A DNA stretch of 64,000 nucleotides, from positions 30,055,001-30,119,000 of the forward strand of contig CM056574.1 of NCBI GenBank assembly GCA_029721435.1, in the 5' to 3' direction. Source of the stretch: Gymnothorax reevesii. Lineage: Eukaryota; Chordata; Actinopteri; Anguilliformes; Muraenidae. The position numbers and the translations under genes are program-made. The notes beneath the pieces were generated by a model. The model was not told the DNA's origin and made no database searches. It saw only the letters and a list, made by a program, of their open reading frames with translations. How positions within the stretch are numbered: position 1 is the stretch's first letter; every line of letters begins with the position of its first letter. Of this stretch, positions 9,716 to 20,400 are shown in pieces.

Positions 9716-12700
9716 TGGTGGTAGTCACGGATAAGGGATTTGTCTAAGATGTGCCTGGCCGGGACCCAGGAACGCTCCTCTGGGCCGTACCCCTCCCAAT
9801 CCACGAGGTACTGGAGGCCCCGGCCCCTCCGACGGCAATCCAGCAAGGCTTTGACTGTGTAGGCCTCCCCTCCGTCGATGAGCCGAGGAGGAGGCGGAGG
9901 CTCAGGTGGGGGCATGAGGGGGGAGGTGGCAACAGGCCTCAGGCGTGAGACGTGGAACACTGGGTGGAGCCGTCGCATGGTGGATGGGAGCTTGAGCCGG
10001 ACAGCAGTGGGGCTGATGATCCTTTGTATGGGGAAAGGACCCAGGAAGCGAGGAGCCAGCTTTCGGCTTTCCACCCGGAGTGGGATGTCCTGCGCAGCTA
10101 ACCAGACCTTCTGGCCGACCCGATAGTGAGGGGCTGGGCGCCGACGCTTGTCTGCCGTGGTCTTCATGGTCTTACCCGCCCGAACCAAGGCGCGGCGAGC
10201 AGACAGCCACACACGGCGACACCGCCGGATGAATGCCCCGGCCGAAGGCACCCCGACTTCCTCCTCCTGGCTGGGGAACAATGGAGGCTGGTAGCCCATA
10301 CAGCACTCGAAGGGGGAGAGGCCGGAGGCAGAGGCGGCGTGGGAGTTTACGGCGTACTCAACCCAGGGTAGCATGGTAGACCAGGATCTTGGGTTGGTCG
10401 AGCACACGCATCGGAGGACCGTCTCCAGGGTTTGGTTGGCCCGCTCAGTCTGTCCATTGGTCTGTGGGTGGTATCCGGAGCTGAGGCTGAAGGAGGTGCC
10501 AAGGGATGTGCAGAATGCTTTCCAGAACTGGGAGGTGAATTGGGGACCACGATCTGATACTATATCCACAGGAATGCCATGGGGACGGACAACATGCTGG
10601 ATAAGTAGATCAGCTGTGGTTTTAGCAGAGGGGAGCTTGGGAAGGGGCACGAAGTGGGCAGATTTGGAGAACCGGTCAACTATGGTGAGGACAGTGGTGT
10701 TTCCATGGGAGACGGGCAGGCCAGTGACGAAGTCCAGGGCTATGTGGGACCAGGGACGGTGAGGAATGGGCAGTGGTTGGAGCAGACCAGAGGGAGGTGC
10801 GTGGGAGGACTTGGCGCGGGAACAGACTGAGCAGGCAGAAACGAACCCCCGGATCTCTGCTGCCATCTTGGGCCACCAGAAACGGCGCTGGATAAACCGC
10901 AGGGTCCGGCCGACCCCAGGATGGCACGACAGGTTGGAGGAGTGGCCCCACTGGAGAACGTCAGACCGGGCAGCTGCAGGGACGTACAGGCAGTTGGCAG
11001 GGCAGGCACTGGGCGTAGCTGCGCCGTTCTGAGCGTTGCGGACCAGCTCCTCGATCCGGAGGCACACGTTGTTAACGAAGCAGGTCCTTGGCAGGATGGA
11101 GCTGGGCTCTCCCTTGGACGAGGAAGCGTCGAAACGCCTGGAGAGCGCGTCAGCCTTGGTATTCTTGGACCCCGGCCTGTAGGCCAGGGAGAAGTTGAAC
11201 CGGTCGAAAAAGAGGGCCCATCTGGCTTGTCTGGGTGTCAACCTCTTAGCAGAACGGAGGTACTCTAGGTTTTTATGGTCCGTCCAGACCAGGAACGGAA
11301 CCCTTGCCCCCTCAAGCCAGTGCCTCCATTCCTCCAGGGCCAGTTTCACCGCCAGCAGCTCCCGGTTCCCGACGTCGTAGTTGGACTCCGCAGGCGTCAG
11401 CCGGTGGGAGTAGAACGCGCACGGGTGTACCTTCTGATCATTGCTGGATCTTTGAGATAGCACCGCACCAACCCCGACATTGGAGGCATCCACCTCCACA
11501 ATGAACTGCTTGGCGGGGTCGGGGGTGGTGAGGATGGGCGCGGTGGTGAAGCGCCTCTTCAGCTCACAGAAGGTCACCTCGGCTTGCGGAGTCCAACGGA
11601 ATGGCACCTTGATGGAGGTAAGGGCCGTTAGGGGAGCTGCCACGGTGCTGTAGTTCCTGACGAATCGCCTATAGAAATTGGCGAATCCCAGGAAGCTCTG
11701 TAGGGCCTTGCGGTCCTTGGGTGCGGGCCAGTCCACCACAGCCTTGACCTTCTCCTCGTCCATGCCCAGGTGGTTAGGGGAGATGACGTGCCCCAGGAAG
11801 GAGGTAGTGGTGGTGCTGAACTCGCATTTCTCAGCCTTGACAAAGAGGCGGTTCTCGAGGAGGCGGCGGAGCACCTGGCGAACATGGTTTGTGTGCTCCG
11901 TCTTGTCCCGGGAGAAGATCAGGATGTCGTCAAGGTAGACATAGACGAACCTCCCGATCATGTCGCCGAGCACATCATTCACCAAGTTCTGGAACACTGC
12001 GGGCGCGTTGGTCAGGCCGAATGGAACCACCAGGTACTCCCAGTGGCCGCTAGGGGTGTTGAAAGCGGTCTTCCATTCGTCGCCCTCCCTGATGCGCAGG
12101 AGGTGGTAGGCATTCCGCAGGTCCAGCTTGGTGAATATGGCCGCCCCCTGGATGACATCAAACGCCGAGGACATCAGTGGAAGCGGGTAGCGGTTCCTGA
12201 CCGTGATCTTATTGAGCCCTCGGTAATCGATGCAGGGGCGCAGGGAGCCATCCTTCTTCTTGACAAAGAAGAAGCCTGCCCCCGCGGGAGAGGAGGATGG
12301 ACGGATGATGCCAGCTGCAAGGGACTCCCGGATGTACTTGTCCATGGCCCCCCTCTCTGGCTCAGACAAGGCGAAGACACGCCCCCTAGGGGGTGCTGTA
12401 CCAGGCTGGAGGTCAATAGCACAGTCATAAGGGCGGTGCGGGGGCAGAGACACCGCACGGGACTTGCTAAAGACAGCCGCCAGGTCATGGTATTCAGGGG
12501 GCACTCTGGAGACGTCTGGCTTCCCCTCGGAAGCTGGTCCACCCGCCGAACAGGAGGGTCGGGAGTCGAGGAGGCAGCTGGCCGAACAGGAGGGACTCCA
12601 CTCCCGCACCTCATGGCGGGCCCAGTCGATCACCGGCCCATGTAACGCCAACCACGGATGACCCAGGACAATGGGAGAGCGGGGTGTCTCGGTCACGAAC

Positions 12701-14001
12701 AGCCGGACCTGTTCGTGATGATTGCCTGACGCCAGCAGCTGGATGGCAATGGTCTGGTAGCACACCTTAGCAAGGGGTTGCCCACCCAGCCCTGAGATGG
12801 ACAATGGGCTGGGAAGTTGGGAGAGGGGAACCCCCCACTCGGCGGCAGCTCTGGCGTCAATGAAGCTCTCCTCAGCTCCTGAGTCAATGAGGGCGGTGGT
12901 CTTGCGGGAGCAGCCCTCCCAGGTCAGGGTCACCGGGATGCAGGTCCGGCGGTAGGAGGAGGTTTCCTTGGCTGAAGCACCCACTAGTACTCCTCCAGAC
13001 GCTAGTGGGCGTTGTCTTGGACAGCCTCGGACCGCATGACCCTGCTGGCCGCAGTAAAAACACGCCCCCGACCTCCTTCTCCGTTGGCGCTCCTCCTGGG
13101 TGAGCCGGGACCTCCTGATCTCCAGGCGAGATGCCTCTCCAGGAGAGAGTGTGGTGGCGTCCCCCCTCGGCTGGTCCTGAGGCGACGCGCGATCAGGGCA
13201 CGGGGGTTGGATCTGGCCAGAGGGGGTAGAGCGTCGGCCAGGGCCAAGGGTGAGCGCCCTCTCCTCCAGGCGGCTGTCGATGCGCAGGGCCAGGTCTATA
13301 AGGGCCTCTGGAGACTCAGGGATCTCACAGAAGAGCAGTCGGTCTTTGACTGGTTCGGACAGCCCCTGGAGGAACACGTCACACAGCGCCTCCCTGCTCC
13401 AGCCCGACGTGGCTGCCACCGTCTGAAAATCGATGGCGTAGTCCGCCACCGATCTCCTCCCCTGCCTCATCCTCAGCAGCTCCCGTCCTGCGGCTCTCCC
13501 CTGCTTGGAGCGGTCGAAGACACGCAGTAGCTCCTCCGCCAAGGCCCGGTAGGTGGTAGTGCAGGGCTGCCGAGCCTGCCATGCGGCAGTTCCCCACAAG
13601 CGAGCCCGCCCCGTCAGCTGGGAGAGGACGAAGGCGACTCGGGCCGGCTCTGAGGCGAAGGTGGAGGGCTGCAGAGCAAAACACATCTCACAGGAGGTGA
13701 GAAAAGCCCTGCAGAACCCTGGTTCTCCACCGTACCTTTCGGGCGGCGGAAGGCAGGGCTCAGGACCAGGGTGGACAGCTGGCTGCAGCTGAGGTGCTTC
13801 TGCGCCGGGCTGGCGCACAGGGGTGATGGGTGGCTGGTGTGCTGCAGGAGCCCGGGGCTGGACAGCTGGCATGATGGGGCCCTGGCTGGGACCTGCCCGG
13901 GGAAGGCTGGCCTTCAGTGTGGCCAGCGCAGCTGTCAGCTCCTGGATCTGCTGCCGTTGATGCAGCAGCTCAGCCTCTCGCTGGGCGATCCTGCACTCCA
14001 T
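9697..14001 (-). CDS. G2 gag-pol polyprotein with chromodomain
   Basis: 1434 codons in one frame, ATG at 13999-14001 only 29 bp after the 5' LTR. Residues about 5-32 are coiled coil. A capsid-like domain spans 88-245 and a CCHC zinc knuckle 314-327 ([14 protein letters not shown]). The aspartic protease has DSGA at 373-376. Reverse transcriptase spans about 575-740 with YLDD at 689-692. RNase H spans about 835-955, with likely catalytic D838, E881, D908 and D951. Integrase has an HHCC finger (H1020, H1027, C1057, C1060), a DDE triad (D1090, D1150, E1186; 35 residues between the last two) and a GPF motif near 1321. A chromodomain at about 1379-1427 (YLVDWEGYG) is the part chromoviruses use to direct integration to marked chromatin. 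No stop, frameshift or missing catalytic residue was found. Gag and pol are fused without a frame change. Confidence 0.96.
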   Translation of the reverse strand: MECRIAQREAELLHQRQQIQELTAALATLKASLPRAGPSQGPIMPAVQPRAPAAHQPPITPVRQPGAEAPQLQPAVHPGPEPCLPPPERYGGEPGFCRAFLTSCEMCFALQPSTFASEPARVAFVLSQLTGRARLWGTAAWQARQPCTTTYRALAEELLRVFDRSKQGRAAGRELLRMRQGRRSVADYAIDFQTVAATSGWSREALCDVFLQGLSEPVKDRLLFCEIPESPEALIDLALRIDSRLEERALTLGPGRRSTPSGQIQPPCPDRASPQDQPRGDATTLSPGEASRLEIRRSRLTQEERQRRRRSGACFYCGQQGHAVRGCPRQRPLASGGVLVGASAKETSSYRRTCIPVTLTWEGCSRKTTALIDSGAEESFIDARAAAEWGVPLSQLPSPLSISGLGGQPLAKVCYQTIAIQLLASGNHHEQVRLFVTETPRSPIVLGHPWLALHGPVIDWARHEVREWSPSCSASCLLDSRPSCSAGGPASEGKPDVSRVPPEYHDLAAVFSKSRAVSLPPHRPYDCAIDLQPGTAPPRGRVFALSEPERGAMDKYIRESLAAGIIRPSSSPAGAGFFFVKKKDGSLRPCIDYRGLNKITVRNRYPLPLMSSAFDVIQGAAIFTKLDLRNAYHLLRIREGDEWKTAFNTPSGHWEYLVVPFGLTNAPAVFQNLVNDVLGDMIGRFVYVYLDDILIFSRDKTEHTNHVRQVLRRLLENRLFVKAEKCEFSTTTTSFLGHVISPNHLGMDEEKVKAVVDWPAPKDRKALQSFLGFANFYRRFVRNYSTVAAPLTALTSIKVPFRWTPQAEVTFCELKRRFTTAPILTTPDPAKQFIVEVDASNVGVGAVLSQRSSNDQKVHPCAFYSHRLTPAESNYDVGNRELLAVKLALEEWRHWLEGARVPFLVWTDHKNLEYLRSAKRLTPRQARWALFFDRFNFSLAYRPGSKNTKADALSRRFDASSSKGEPSSILPRTCFVNNVCLRIEELVRNAQNGAATPSACPANCLYVPAAARSDVLQWGHSSNLSCHPGVGRTLRFIQRRFWWPKMAAEIRGFVSACSVCSRAKSSHAPPSGLLQPLPIPHRPWSHIALDFVTGLPVSHGNTTVLTIVDRFSKSAHFVPLPKLPSAKTTADLLIQHVVRPHGIPVDIVSDRGPQFTSQFWKAFCTSLGTSFSLSSGYHPQTNGQTERANQTLETVLRCVCSTNPRSWSTMLPWVEYAVNSHAASASGLSPFECCMGYQPPLFPSQEEEVGVPSAGAFIRRCRRVWLSARRALVRAGKTMKTTADKRRRPAPHYRVGQKVWLAAQDIPLRVESRKLAPRFLGPFPIQRIISPTAVRLKLPSTMRRLHPVFHVSRLRPVATSPLMPPPEPPPPPRLIDGGEAYTVKALLDCRRRGRGLQYLVDWEGYGPEERSWVPARHILDKSLIRDYHQSHPKP

Positions 14002-14060
14002 CCCGCTGGTGTCAGGGAGACAGTGTCTACTGATATGGAATCAGTGACACCAGATGCGGG
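14002..14060 (-). promoter_or_regulatory. G2 LTR/internal junction stem
   Basis: No canonical TGG-starting primer site follows the 5' LTR. Instead, TGACACCA (14045-14052) and GCGGG (14056-14060) near the LTR edge are complementary to TGGTGTCA (14007-14014) and CCCGC (14002-14006) inside the element. This allows a 13-bp stem with a 3-nt bulge across the junction. Its role in priming or packaging is an inference. Confidence 0.5.
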
Positions 14061-15047
14061 AAAAGGGAATGAGGATTTATTTATAAACAAAAACAAAACA
14101 GGCACGAGGGCCAACAAAAAACTTGGCCCAAAGGGTTGCAAAAAACAAACTGAGGTAAGCTTCACAGAGCTAGAACTAAAGATCAAAAATGACAAAAACA
14201 AAAGCCACTGGAAACTCCAGGGAGATAACCATAAACAGAAAAGAACAATGATGCTAAGAATACAAAACGCTATATACAAAACGACAAGAACTATGGTCAT
14301 GAAAAGTAGACTGGAACATGGACTTGGCAAAGAAACTAGGAATGAAACTCGAGACACTGTCTGCCAGCCAACTTCCACCGCATCCAGATAAAGGCTTGGT
14401 AATCATGACACATGAGGGGCAACACCTGGAGAAGCAGAAACAAGAGGCAGGGCAAGATCATGACATGGACAAGATTGGTTGACAAGACTTGCTCATTAAG
14501 AGAATGAGCGTGCTCAGCTTAAGTACCAATTAAGTATGCAGTTTGGAAGCAAGCATGAATGTTAAGAACAGAAAAGCACAGCAAGATCTTGAAATAGCAA
14601 AGCAGGAATCATGACAATAAACTCCCTGTCTAAATTAGTAGTATTAGTAATGTGCCTATCTAAGAATTACACCAACCCAGTGAGTGTTAGTAAATGTTAG
14701 TAACTTAAAAACAGTTAATTGTCAATTAAGCTTAGAGAGCCCCGAATCAGCACAGCATGGAAGGAAGGGGAAATACCAAAGCCAACCATAGCTCAGAAAT
14801 GTGCAACAACGAAGGCACGGGGCGGAACGCAGACAAGCGGTGGAGTGGCATGGCAGACCTGGCATGAACAAAAACATGGAAAAGTAAAAACATGGACATG
14901 GAATGAGAAATATGAAATGCTTGATCCTGATACAAGAAACTGTTAAAACTGTGACATGAACATGAACTATGGAATCTTGGAACATGAAACTGTTAAAACC
15001 ATAAGCAATAATGTTCTGGCCAAAGGCCAGAACCCTGGAACACAACA
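14031..15047 (-). repeat. G2 5' LTR
   Basis: A 1017-bp LTR, TG at 15047 to CA at 14031 in element orientation. Essentially identical to the 3' LTR. The first 31 codons of the apparent plus-strand frame starting at 14956 come from this LTR and are not part of G1 integrase. Confidence 0.97.
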
Positions 15048-15052
15048 GACTC

Positions 15053-16435
15053 GTGCTATGGCCAAGAAGGCTAAAGAAGAAGATGATGTGGTGCCGTCCA
15101 GTACATTGAATAGTCAGGACTCAGGTGGTTCGCCTCATGACTCTGATTGGCCTGCTATGGTTTCTCCGTTTGAGAACTTATCAGACACTTTTATCAGTTC
15201 ATTGTTCAGCCAGCCAGATGGGTCTGGTGATTCTGATGTGTCTGGAGACTTGTCTCTGTCCAGAAAGCGGTTGATTGAGGAGCAAACTAATGATCCTAAA
15301 ATTTGTGCACTAAGGAGGAGAGCCCTTCCTGATAAAGAAATAGGCGCAGTTCCAGTTGGGTATTATCTCAAGGATGGTGTGTTGATGCGGAAGTGGCGCC
15401 CTTCTGATATCCCTGCCAACGCAGATTGGGCAGTGGTCAGGCAAATTGTTGTTGCGAAGGTCTACAGGAATGAGATCTTAACAATGGCTCATAGTTTACC
15501 TTTAGGAGGTCATCTTGGTGTTAACAAGACTGTTGATAAGATCATGAAACACTTCTTTTGGCCTGGGCTTCGGAAAGACGTTTCCAACTTTTGCAAAACC
15601 TGTCACATTTGTCAGGTAGTTGGAAAACACCAGTTAGACCCACCTGTAGCTCCATTGCAGCCTATCCCAGCATTTGGGGAGCCATTCTCTAAGGTCATTA
15701 TTGATTGTGTTGGTCCATTACCCAAGACTAGATCTGGAAATCAGTGCTTGTTGACAATCATGTGTGCATCTACCAGATTCCCCGAAGCCATACCTCTACG
15801 TAACATCAAGGCAACTGCAATCTCGAAGGCTTTGATAAAGTTCTTCACATTGTTTGGCCTTCCCAGGGAAATTCAATCAGACCAAGGTAGCAATTTCACT
15901 TCAGGATTGTTTCAGCAGGTTGTGTATGCAGATTCGTTCTAGTGCCTATCATCCAGAAAGTCAGGGTGCCTTAGAGCGGTTTCATTCCACTCTCAAGACA
16001 ATGATGAGGACTTATTGTTATGACCATGAGAAAGACTGGGATGAAGGGGTTCATTTGCTGTTGTTTGCAGCTAGAGAAGCAGTGCAGGAGTCTACTGGAT
16101 TCAGTCCATTTGAGCTAGTGTTTGGTCATGAAGTGAGAGGACCTTTGCTATTATTGAGTGAACAATGGCAAGAGGAAGAGCCGCACATTAGTCTGTTAGA
16201 CTATGTTAGCAAGTTCAAGGAAAGATTGCGTGCAGCTTGTGACCTAGCCAAAGAGAACTTGAAATCAAGTCAGGTAAAAATGAAAACTTGGTATGATCAT
16301 AAGGCTGGAAGCCGTGAGTTTAAACTAGGAGACAAGGTCCTTGTGTTGTTTACCTTGCAGTCCAATCCATTGCAGGCTAGATTTCACGGTCCTTATGAAA
16401 TTCTGACAAACTCAATGATCTCAATTACATTGTGA
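15053..16435 (+). pseudogene. G1 integrase, frameshifted
   Basis: Pol continues in frame after the GACTC copy. A linker is followed by an HHCC-type zinc domain (GGHLGVNKT, then CKTCHICQ). The catalytic core shows the first two acidic residues (VIIDCVGPLP, IQSDQGSNFTS) in one frame and the third (QGALERFHS) in the next. A small indel at about 15920-15945 shifts the frame and a stop follows at 15940-15942. A second shift near 16398-16405 separates the C-terminal domain. Integrase lies before RT, as in copia-type and Gmr1 elements. Confidence 0.9.
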
Positions 16436-18042
16436 ATACTCCAGATAGGAGAAAACCAAAACAATTGTGTCACATTAACATGCTCAAGCCTTATCATGAC
16501 AGAAATGCTTGGGTTGCAGCTGTCACTTCAGATTCTCCTATGGCCGAGATTTGTGAAGATGAGGGGGAGTTTCAAGATGATGAACCTAGAATTAAAGCTG
16601 AAGTTCTTTCATGTAAATTGTCAAATTCTGAAGTGTTGCAAAATCTTGATGTAAAACTCCAGCACTTAGAACCCTCACAGAGAGATCAGTTTAAGAGGTT
16701 GATCAAGAAATATGAGGATCTGTTTCCTGATGTTCCAAAAAGAGTTTCTATAGCCTCTCATGATGTAGATGTTGGTGATGCCAAACCAATAAAGCAGCAT
16801 CCGTACCGAATGAATCCTCAAAAGAGAAAGATTGCTGAGAAAGAGGTTGAGTACATATTAGAACATGATATTATCAGACCCTCCAACTCAGATTGGAGTT
16901 CACCCTGTGTGCTAGTTCCAAAACCTGATGGAAGTACTAGATTCTGTACAGATTATCGCAAAGTCAATGCTGTAACTAGAACTGATGTGTTTCCAATACC
17001 TAGGATTGATGATTGTATTGATAGTGTAGGGCAAGCAAAGTTTCTGACCAAGATTGATTTATTGAAGGGTTAATGGTGTGTGCCTTTAACTGAGAGGGCC
17101 AAGAGCATCTCTGCTTTTGCCACACCATCTGGGTTGTACCAGTATGAAGTCCTACCCTTTGGCATGAAAAATGCCCCAGCCACATTCCAAAGGATGATAC
17201 AGTCTACAATCGCCGGATTGCCACACACGAGTGCATACTTCGATGACCTGATCACATGGAGTGACTCATGGGAAGAACATCTAAAAGATGTGGAGACGTT
17301 GTTCCAGCGCCTGACCCAGGCTAACCTGACTGTTAACCTGAACAAGAGTGACTTTGGTTGTGCTACTGTCACCTATCTTGGCTACGTCATAGGCCAGAGT
17401 AAGGTGGCACCCATAAATGCTAAAGTCCAAGCCATCATGGACTTTCCAGTTCCTGCCAACAAAAAAGCTTTGCGCCGCTTCCTTGGAATGATCGGATACT
17501 ACCGCAAGTTCTGCAAGAACTTTGCTGAGATTGCTCTCAGTCTAACTAACCAACTGAAGAAAGGCGTAAAGTTCACTTGGGATGATGCATGCCAGAGAGC
17601 CTTCGATCGCCTGAAGTCTCTGCTGTGTCACTTCCCCGTGCTCAAATCTCCTGACTTCAACAAACCGTTCTCCATCGCGGTCGATGCTAGCGACCAAGCT
17701 TGTGGATCTGTGCTCCTACAGAGAAGTGACTCTGATGACATTGAGCATCCCGTGGCATACTTCTCCAGAAAGTTCAATCGCCACCAAATGAACTATTCCA
17801 CAATAGAGAAGGAACTGTTGGCTTTGGTCCTTTCCTTACAACACTTTGAGGTTTATGTTTGTACAGGGGAAAAGCCAATGGTTGTGTACACAGACCACAA
17901 TCCGTTAATGTTTTTGAGTAAGATGAAAAACAAGAATCGGAGATTGTTGAATTGGAGTTTGATTTTACAGGAGTTTGACTTGGAAATTAAGCATGTGAAG
18001 GGTACAGACAATGTAATTGCTGATTGCTTATCCCGTGTTTGA
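16400..18042 (+). pseudogene. G1 reverse transcriptase and RNase H, one stop codon
   Basis: A protease-RT-type linker leads into RT (RFCTDYRKVNAVT, then the catalytic AYFDDLI). The RT thumb and RNase H follow (IAVDASD, EKELLALV, YTDHNPL, NVIADCLSRV), ending at 18040-18042. The only visible interruption is TAA at 17071-17073 within the conserved KIDLLKG segment; both sides are in the same frame, so it is a point nonsense change. The end of pol is RNase H, with no integrase downstream. Confidence 0.92.
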
Positions 18043-18170
18043 ATATGTATATATATATGTCACGTGTTAATTTGAATATTGTATGATATGTATATATAGA
18101 CAAGTGTCCACTTAACCATTTTGTATTGAAAAGAAAAATTTTGCCTTTATGAGTCAAAATTTTCCCCTTT

Positions 18171-18678
18171 GGAATGGAGGTGTAATGTGAATATCAGCCA
18201 CTGGATGGCAGCATTTACCTTTTTTTTGTTAAGCTCAGACTGGAGTTATGTTTAGACATGTCCTGGACATATCTGGGGCAAGTCCCCGAAAAAAAAAAAA
18301 AAAAGAGGTCTAAATGTGGGTGGGGTCTGCAAAAGAGTATATAAGGAGTAGAATTGAGACAGTAAAGTAGTAGGAGAAATTGCAAGAAGAAGGATACGTG
18401 TGACCAGACCTGTCATTCTGTTCAAGACCTGTGAAGTTTTCTTTTGTGGAGTTTTGCCTGTGTTAGAGCATTTTTCCTTGCCCAGCACATCACCAGGAAA
18501 CCCACCAAAGGGACTGTAAATATTTCAGTTTTTTTTATTCAATCTTGGTCAGTAGATTAGTTAGTAGTTAGTTTGTCTTTGTTAAAAATTAAATGTGTTT
18601 AAGTTTTTAAATTGTGTCTGTCATCCCTTGCTGTTGCTGTTGTGTTGTAAATTGTAATAACAAATTGGGGCCTTAACA
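18171..18678 (+). repeat. G1 polypurine tract and 3' LTR
   Basis: GGAATGGAGG at 18171-18180 is the polypurine tract directly before the LTR. The LTR is 18181-18678 (498 bp, TG to CA) with TATATAA near 18338. The target duplication GACA follows at 18679-18682. Confidence 0.93.
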
Positions 18679-19395
18679 GACAACATAATCATCTGGAATG
18701 TTGGGAAATAAACTAAGGTTCAACACAGCTCCGACACGCCAATCTTGTTCAGAATCCGACGCCTCCCCCATGGATTGAAATTCGGGGCAACTTGCCAGAA
18801 TCTCACAACAGTGAGACCTACAGTCAGAGCCCCACTGGACAATTGGGTGATTTTTACTGCCCCAAAAGATCTGTGGCCTATACTTAAACAACCACAAATG
18901 ACCTTAAACCATAGGACAAACCAGGGAATTGATTAAGAAAAAACTAATTTTCTCTGAATGACCACCAAAAGGGATAAACATAGTCAAAAAAATCAAAGAC
19001 TTTGGTTATAAGCCCATCTCCCAACGGTCGACCATCCAAAGCTTTGATTGAGTGCGAATGTGAGAGAGGGCGGATGGGAATGGAATTTTTTCTAGCCCAC
19101 TCCGCATCCATAAAACAATCAACAGCCCCCGAATCCAAAAAGGCCTGAACCCATATTCTCCTTTTCCCCATAGTCAACTTTACTGAAATAAGAGTTCCAA
19201 CAGGAGATTGGGTCTGTCCCTCTAGTGCCTCCCCTACCACCAGAGGGGCTTCCCAAGTCCCTTTAAGCCCAGGGCAACTTAGACAGATATGTCCCGGTTC
19301 GCTACAATGATGACAAATTAATTGTCTGTGAATAGGCTTATGAGCTCGGCTCTCATGTCAGCCATCAAACTGCATGGGCTCATTAGAAGTGGAAA
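18679..19395 (-). pseudogene. G0 gypsy relic: gag end and protease
   Basis: The minus strand carries, from right to left, a gag end with EPMQ, a CCHC knuckle (CHHCSEPGHICLSC, about 19265-19330), and an aspartic protease (FLDSGAVDCFMD) in the frame 18944-19240. A protease-RT linker in another frame runs to 18679. The relic continues at 5905 on the other side of G1. Stops and frame changes are present and no LTR of G0 was recognised. Confidence 0.82.
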
Positions 19396-20289
19396 TTTCA
19401 GTGGGCAGAGTTGGGGTTGCATGCGTTTTGTAAGGAACATTAACCCTGTTGCTATTAAGAGCCAATGCACATGTATCTGTACGTTTTTGAGTACATTTTA
19501 GAGATAGCAAGATAGCAAGTACTTGAAATTGTAGGTTTGCATTAATGGGTGCATGTGTGCGAATATGTCTGTGTGTGCATGCGTGTGCATGGCGCTGGGT
19601 AGTGAGGCAACCACAGCTCAGTGCACAGTGTTGTTTGCATGGCCTTCCATAAATCACCTGTCGTTTGCTGGCCGATGTGACCTTGGTGCAAGGCTTTTGC
19701 CAAAATGATACTCTGATCAAAAGGGGCACTTTAGGGCGCTGTCTCCAGTCTGTGATTGATTCCCACTATTTCCGCTTCTAATAGCACCCTTCCCATCAGT
19801 CAGGCAGTTTTTCAGGCTTTCACACTTAACCACAGAATGCTGGGTAAAATCTGACAGACAGTACAAGACTGAATGGACTCTCAAAAGACACTGCCCCTCT
19901 TGGTTAACCAAATAGCAGCAGTGAAGAAATATTTATCTGCACTCAATTAATTAAGCTGTATAACTAATCTGTTATCCGGTCTCATTTGGGCGTTTATGGT
20001 TTTATTAATGAAGCGATAAAAGTGATTTGTGTGTCTTGTCTGGCTGTTTACTCTGTGTGATTTGACTATATGCTTCATAAGTTAATGCATTGATCAATTA
20101 TCTATCAGCCCTGACTTGGTGCTAATCTCAGTCATTAATTAAGCAATGCCAGTGGGCTAGAGATCAGGAAAATGCTAGGGTGATTACAAAATGTTGTTTA
20201 TCGCATGAAAAACTGCACAATACTGTAATTAGCATGACGAGCATATGTAAAAGTGTATCATAATATTATCAGCAATAATTTGTATGTTT
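19396..20289. other. Intergenic, no gene seen
   Basis: AT-rich single-copy-looking sequence. A short GT-rich patch lies at about 19545-19595. No coding signal was recognised. Confidence 0.5.
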
Positions 20290-20400
20290 TGGGGAGCATG
20301 GTGGTGCAGTGGTTAGCGCCGTTACCTTGCAAAAAGGAGGTTCTGGTCGGCAAAGACTTTCTGTGTAGATTTTGCAGGCTGGTGAGGATTAATATTGAGG
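20290..20400 (+). repeat. tRNA-derived SINE, truncated
   Basis: The segment with TGGTGCAGTGGTTAGCGCC (20300-20318), followed by an AGGTTCTGG box-B-like region and TTTCTGTGTAGATTTTGCA, matches the head of the common teleost tRNA-derived SINE. The tail is not recognisable. Confidence 0.65.

Larger units (their letters stand above)
8321..15047 (-). mobile_element. G2: intact chromovirus (Ty3/gypsy, V-clade-like)
   Basis: A full-length 6727-bp LTR retrotransposon in the minus orientation inside G1. It is flanked by the 5-bp duplication GACTC (8316-8320 and 15048-15052). Its LTRs are 8321-9337 and 14031-15047, each 1017 bp, with one difference noticed by eye (position 8453 versus 14163). One uninterrupted gag-pol frame with all expected domains and a C-terminal chromodomain lies between them. 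The capsid start ([17 protein letters not shown]) resembles the vertebrate sushi-ichi lineage that gave rise to PEG10/RTL genes. The GC-rich coding part contrasts with AT-rich LTRs and surroundings. All visible features fit a very recent insertion. Confidence 0.95.
5906..18678 (+). mobile_element. G1: Gmr1-like Ty3/gypsy retrotransposon, interrupted
   Basis: A complete but defective LTR element: 5' LTR 5906-6404, primer-binding region, gag, protease, integrase, reverse transcriptase/RNase H, polypurine tract, 3' LTR 18181-18678. It is flanked by the 4-bp duplication GACA. Without the nested G2 it is about 6.0 kb. Integrase (15053 onward) lies upstream of RT (about 16400-18042), the opposite of normal Ty3/gypsy order. 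That order is the published hallmark of the Gmr1 group first described from Atlantic cod. The two LTRs differ at roughly 6-9 positions by eye (about 98% identity). Frameshifts and a stop codon disable the copy. Confidence 0.9.

Noticed and set aside
11770..12645. 291-codon plus-strand open frame
   Set aside because: It lies antisense to the RT/protease part of the G2 polyprotein; GC-rich coding DNA often leaves the opposite strand open. No domain is seen in it.
13771..14391. 206-codon plus-strand frame, and similar frame at 8307-8681
   Set aside because: Both run through the G2 LTR; the shared part is LTR sequence and the rest is antisense to gag.
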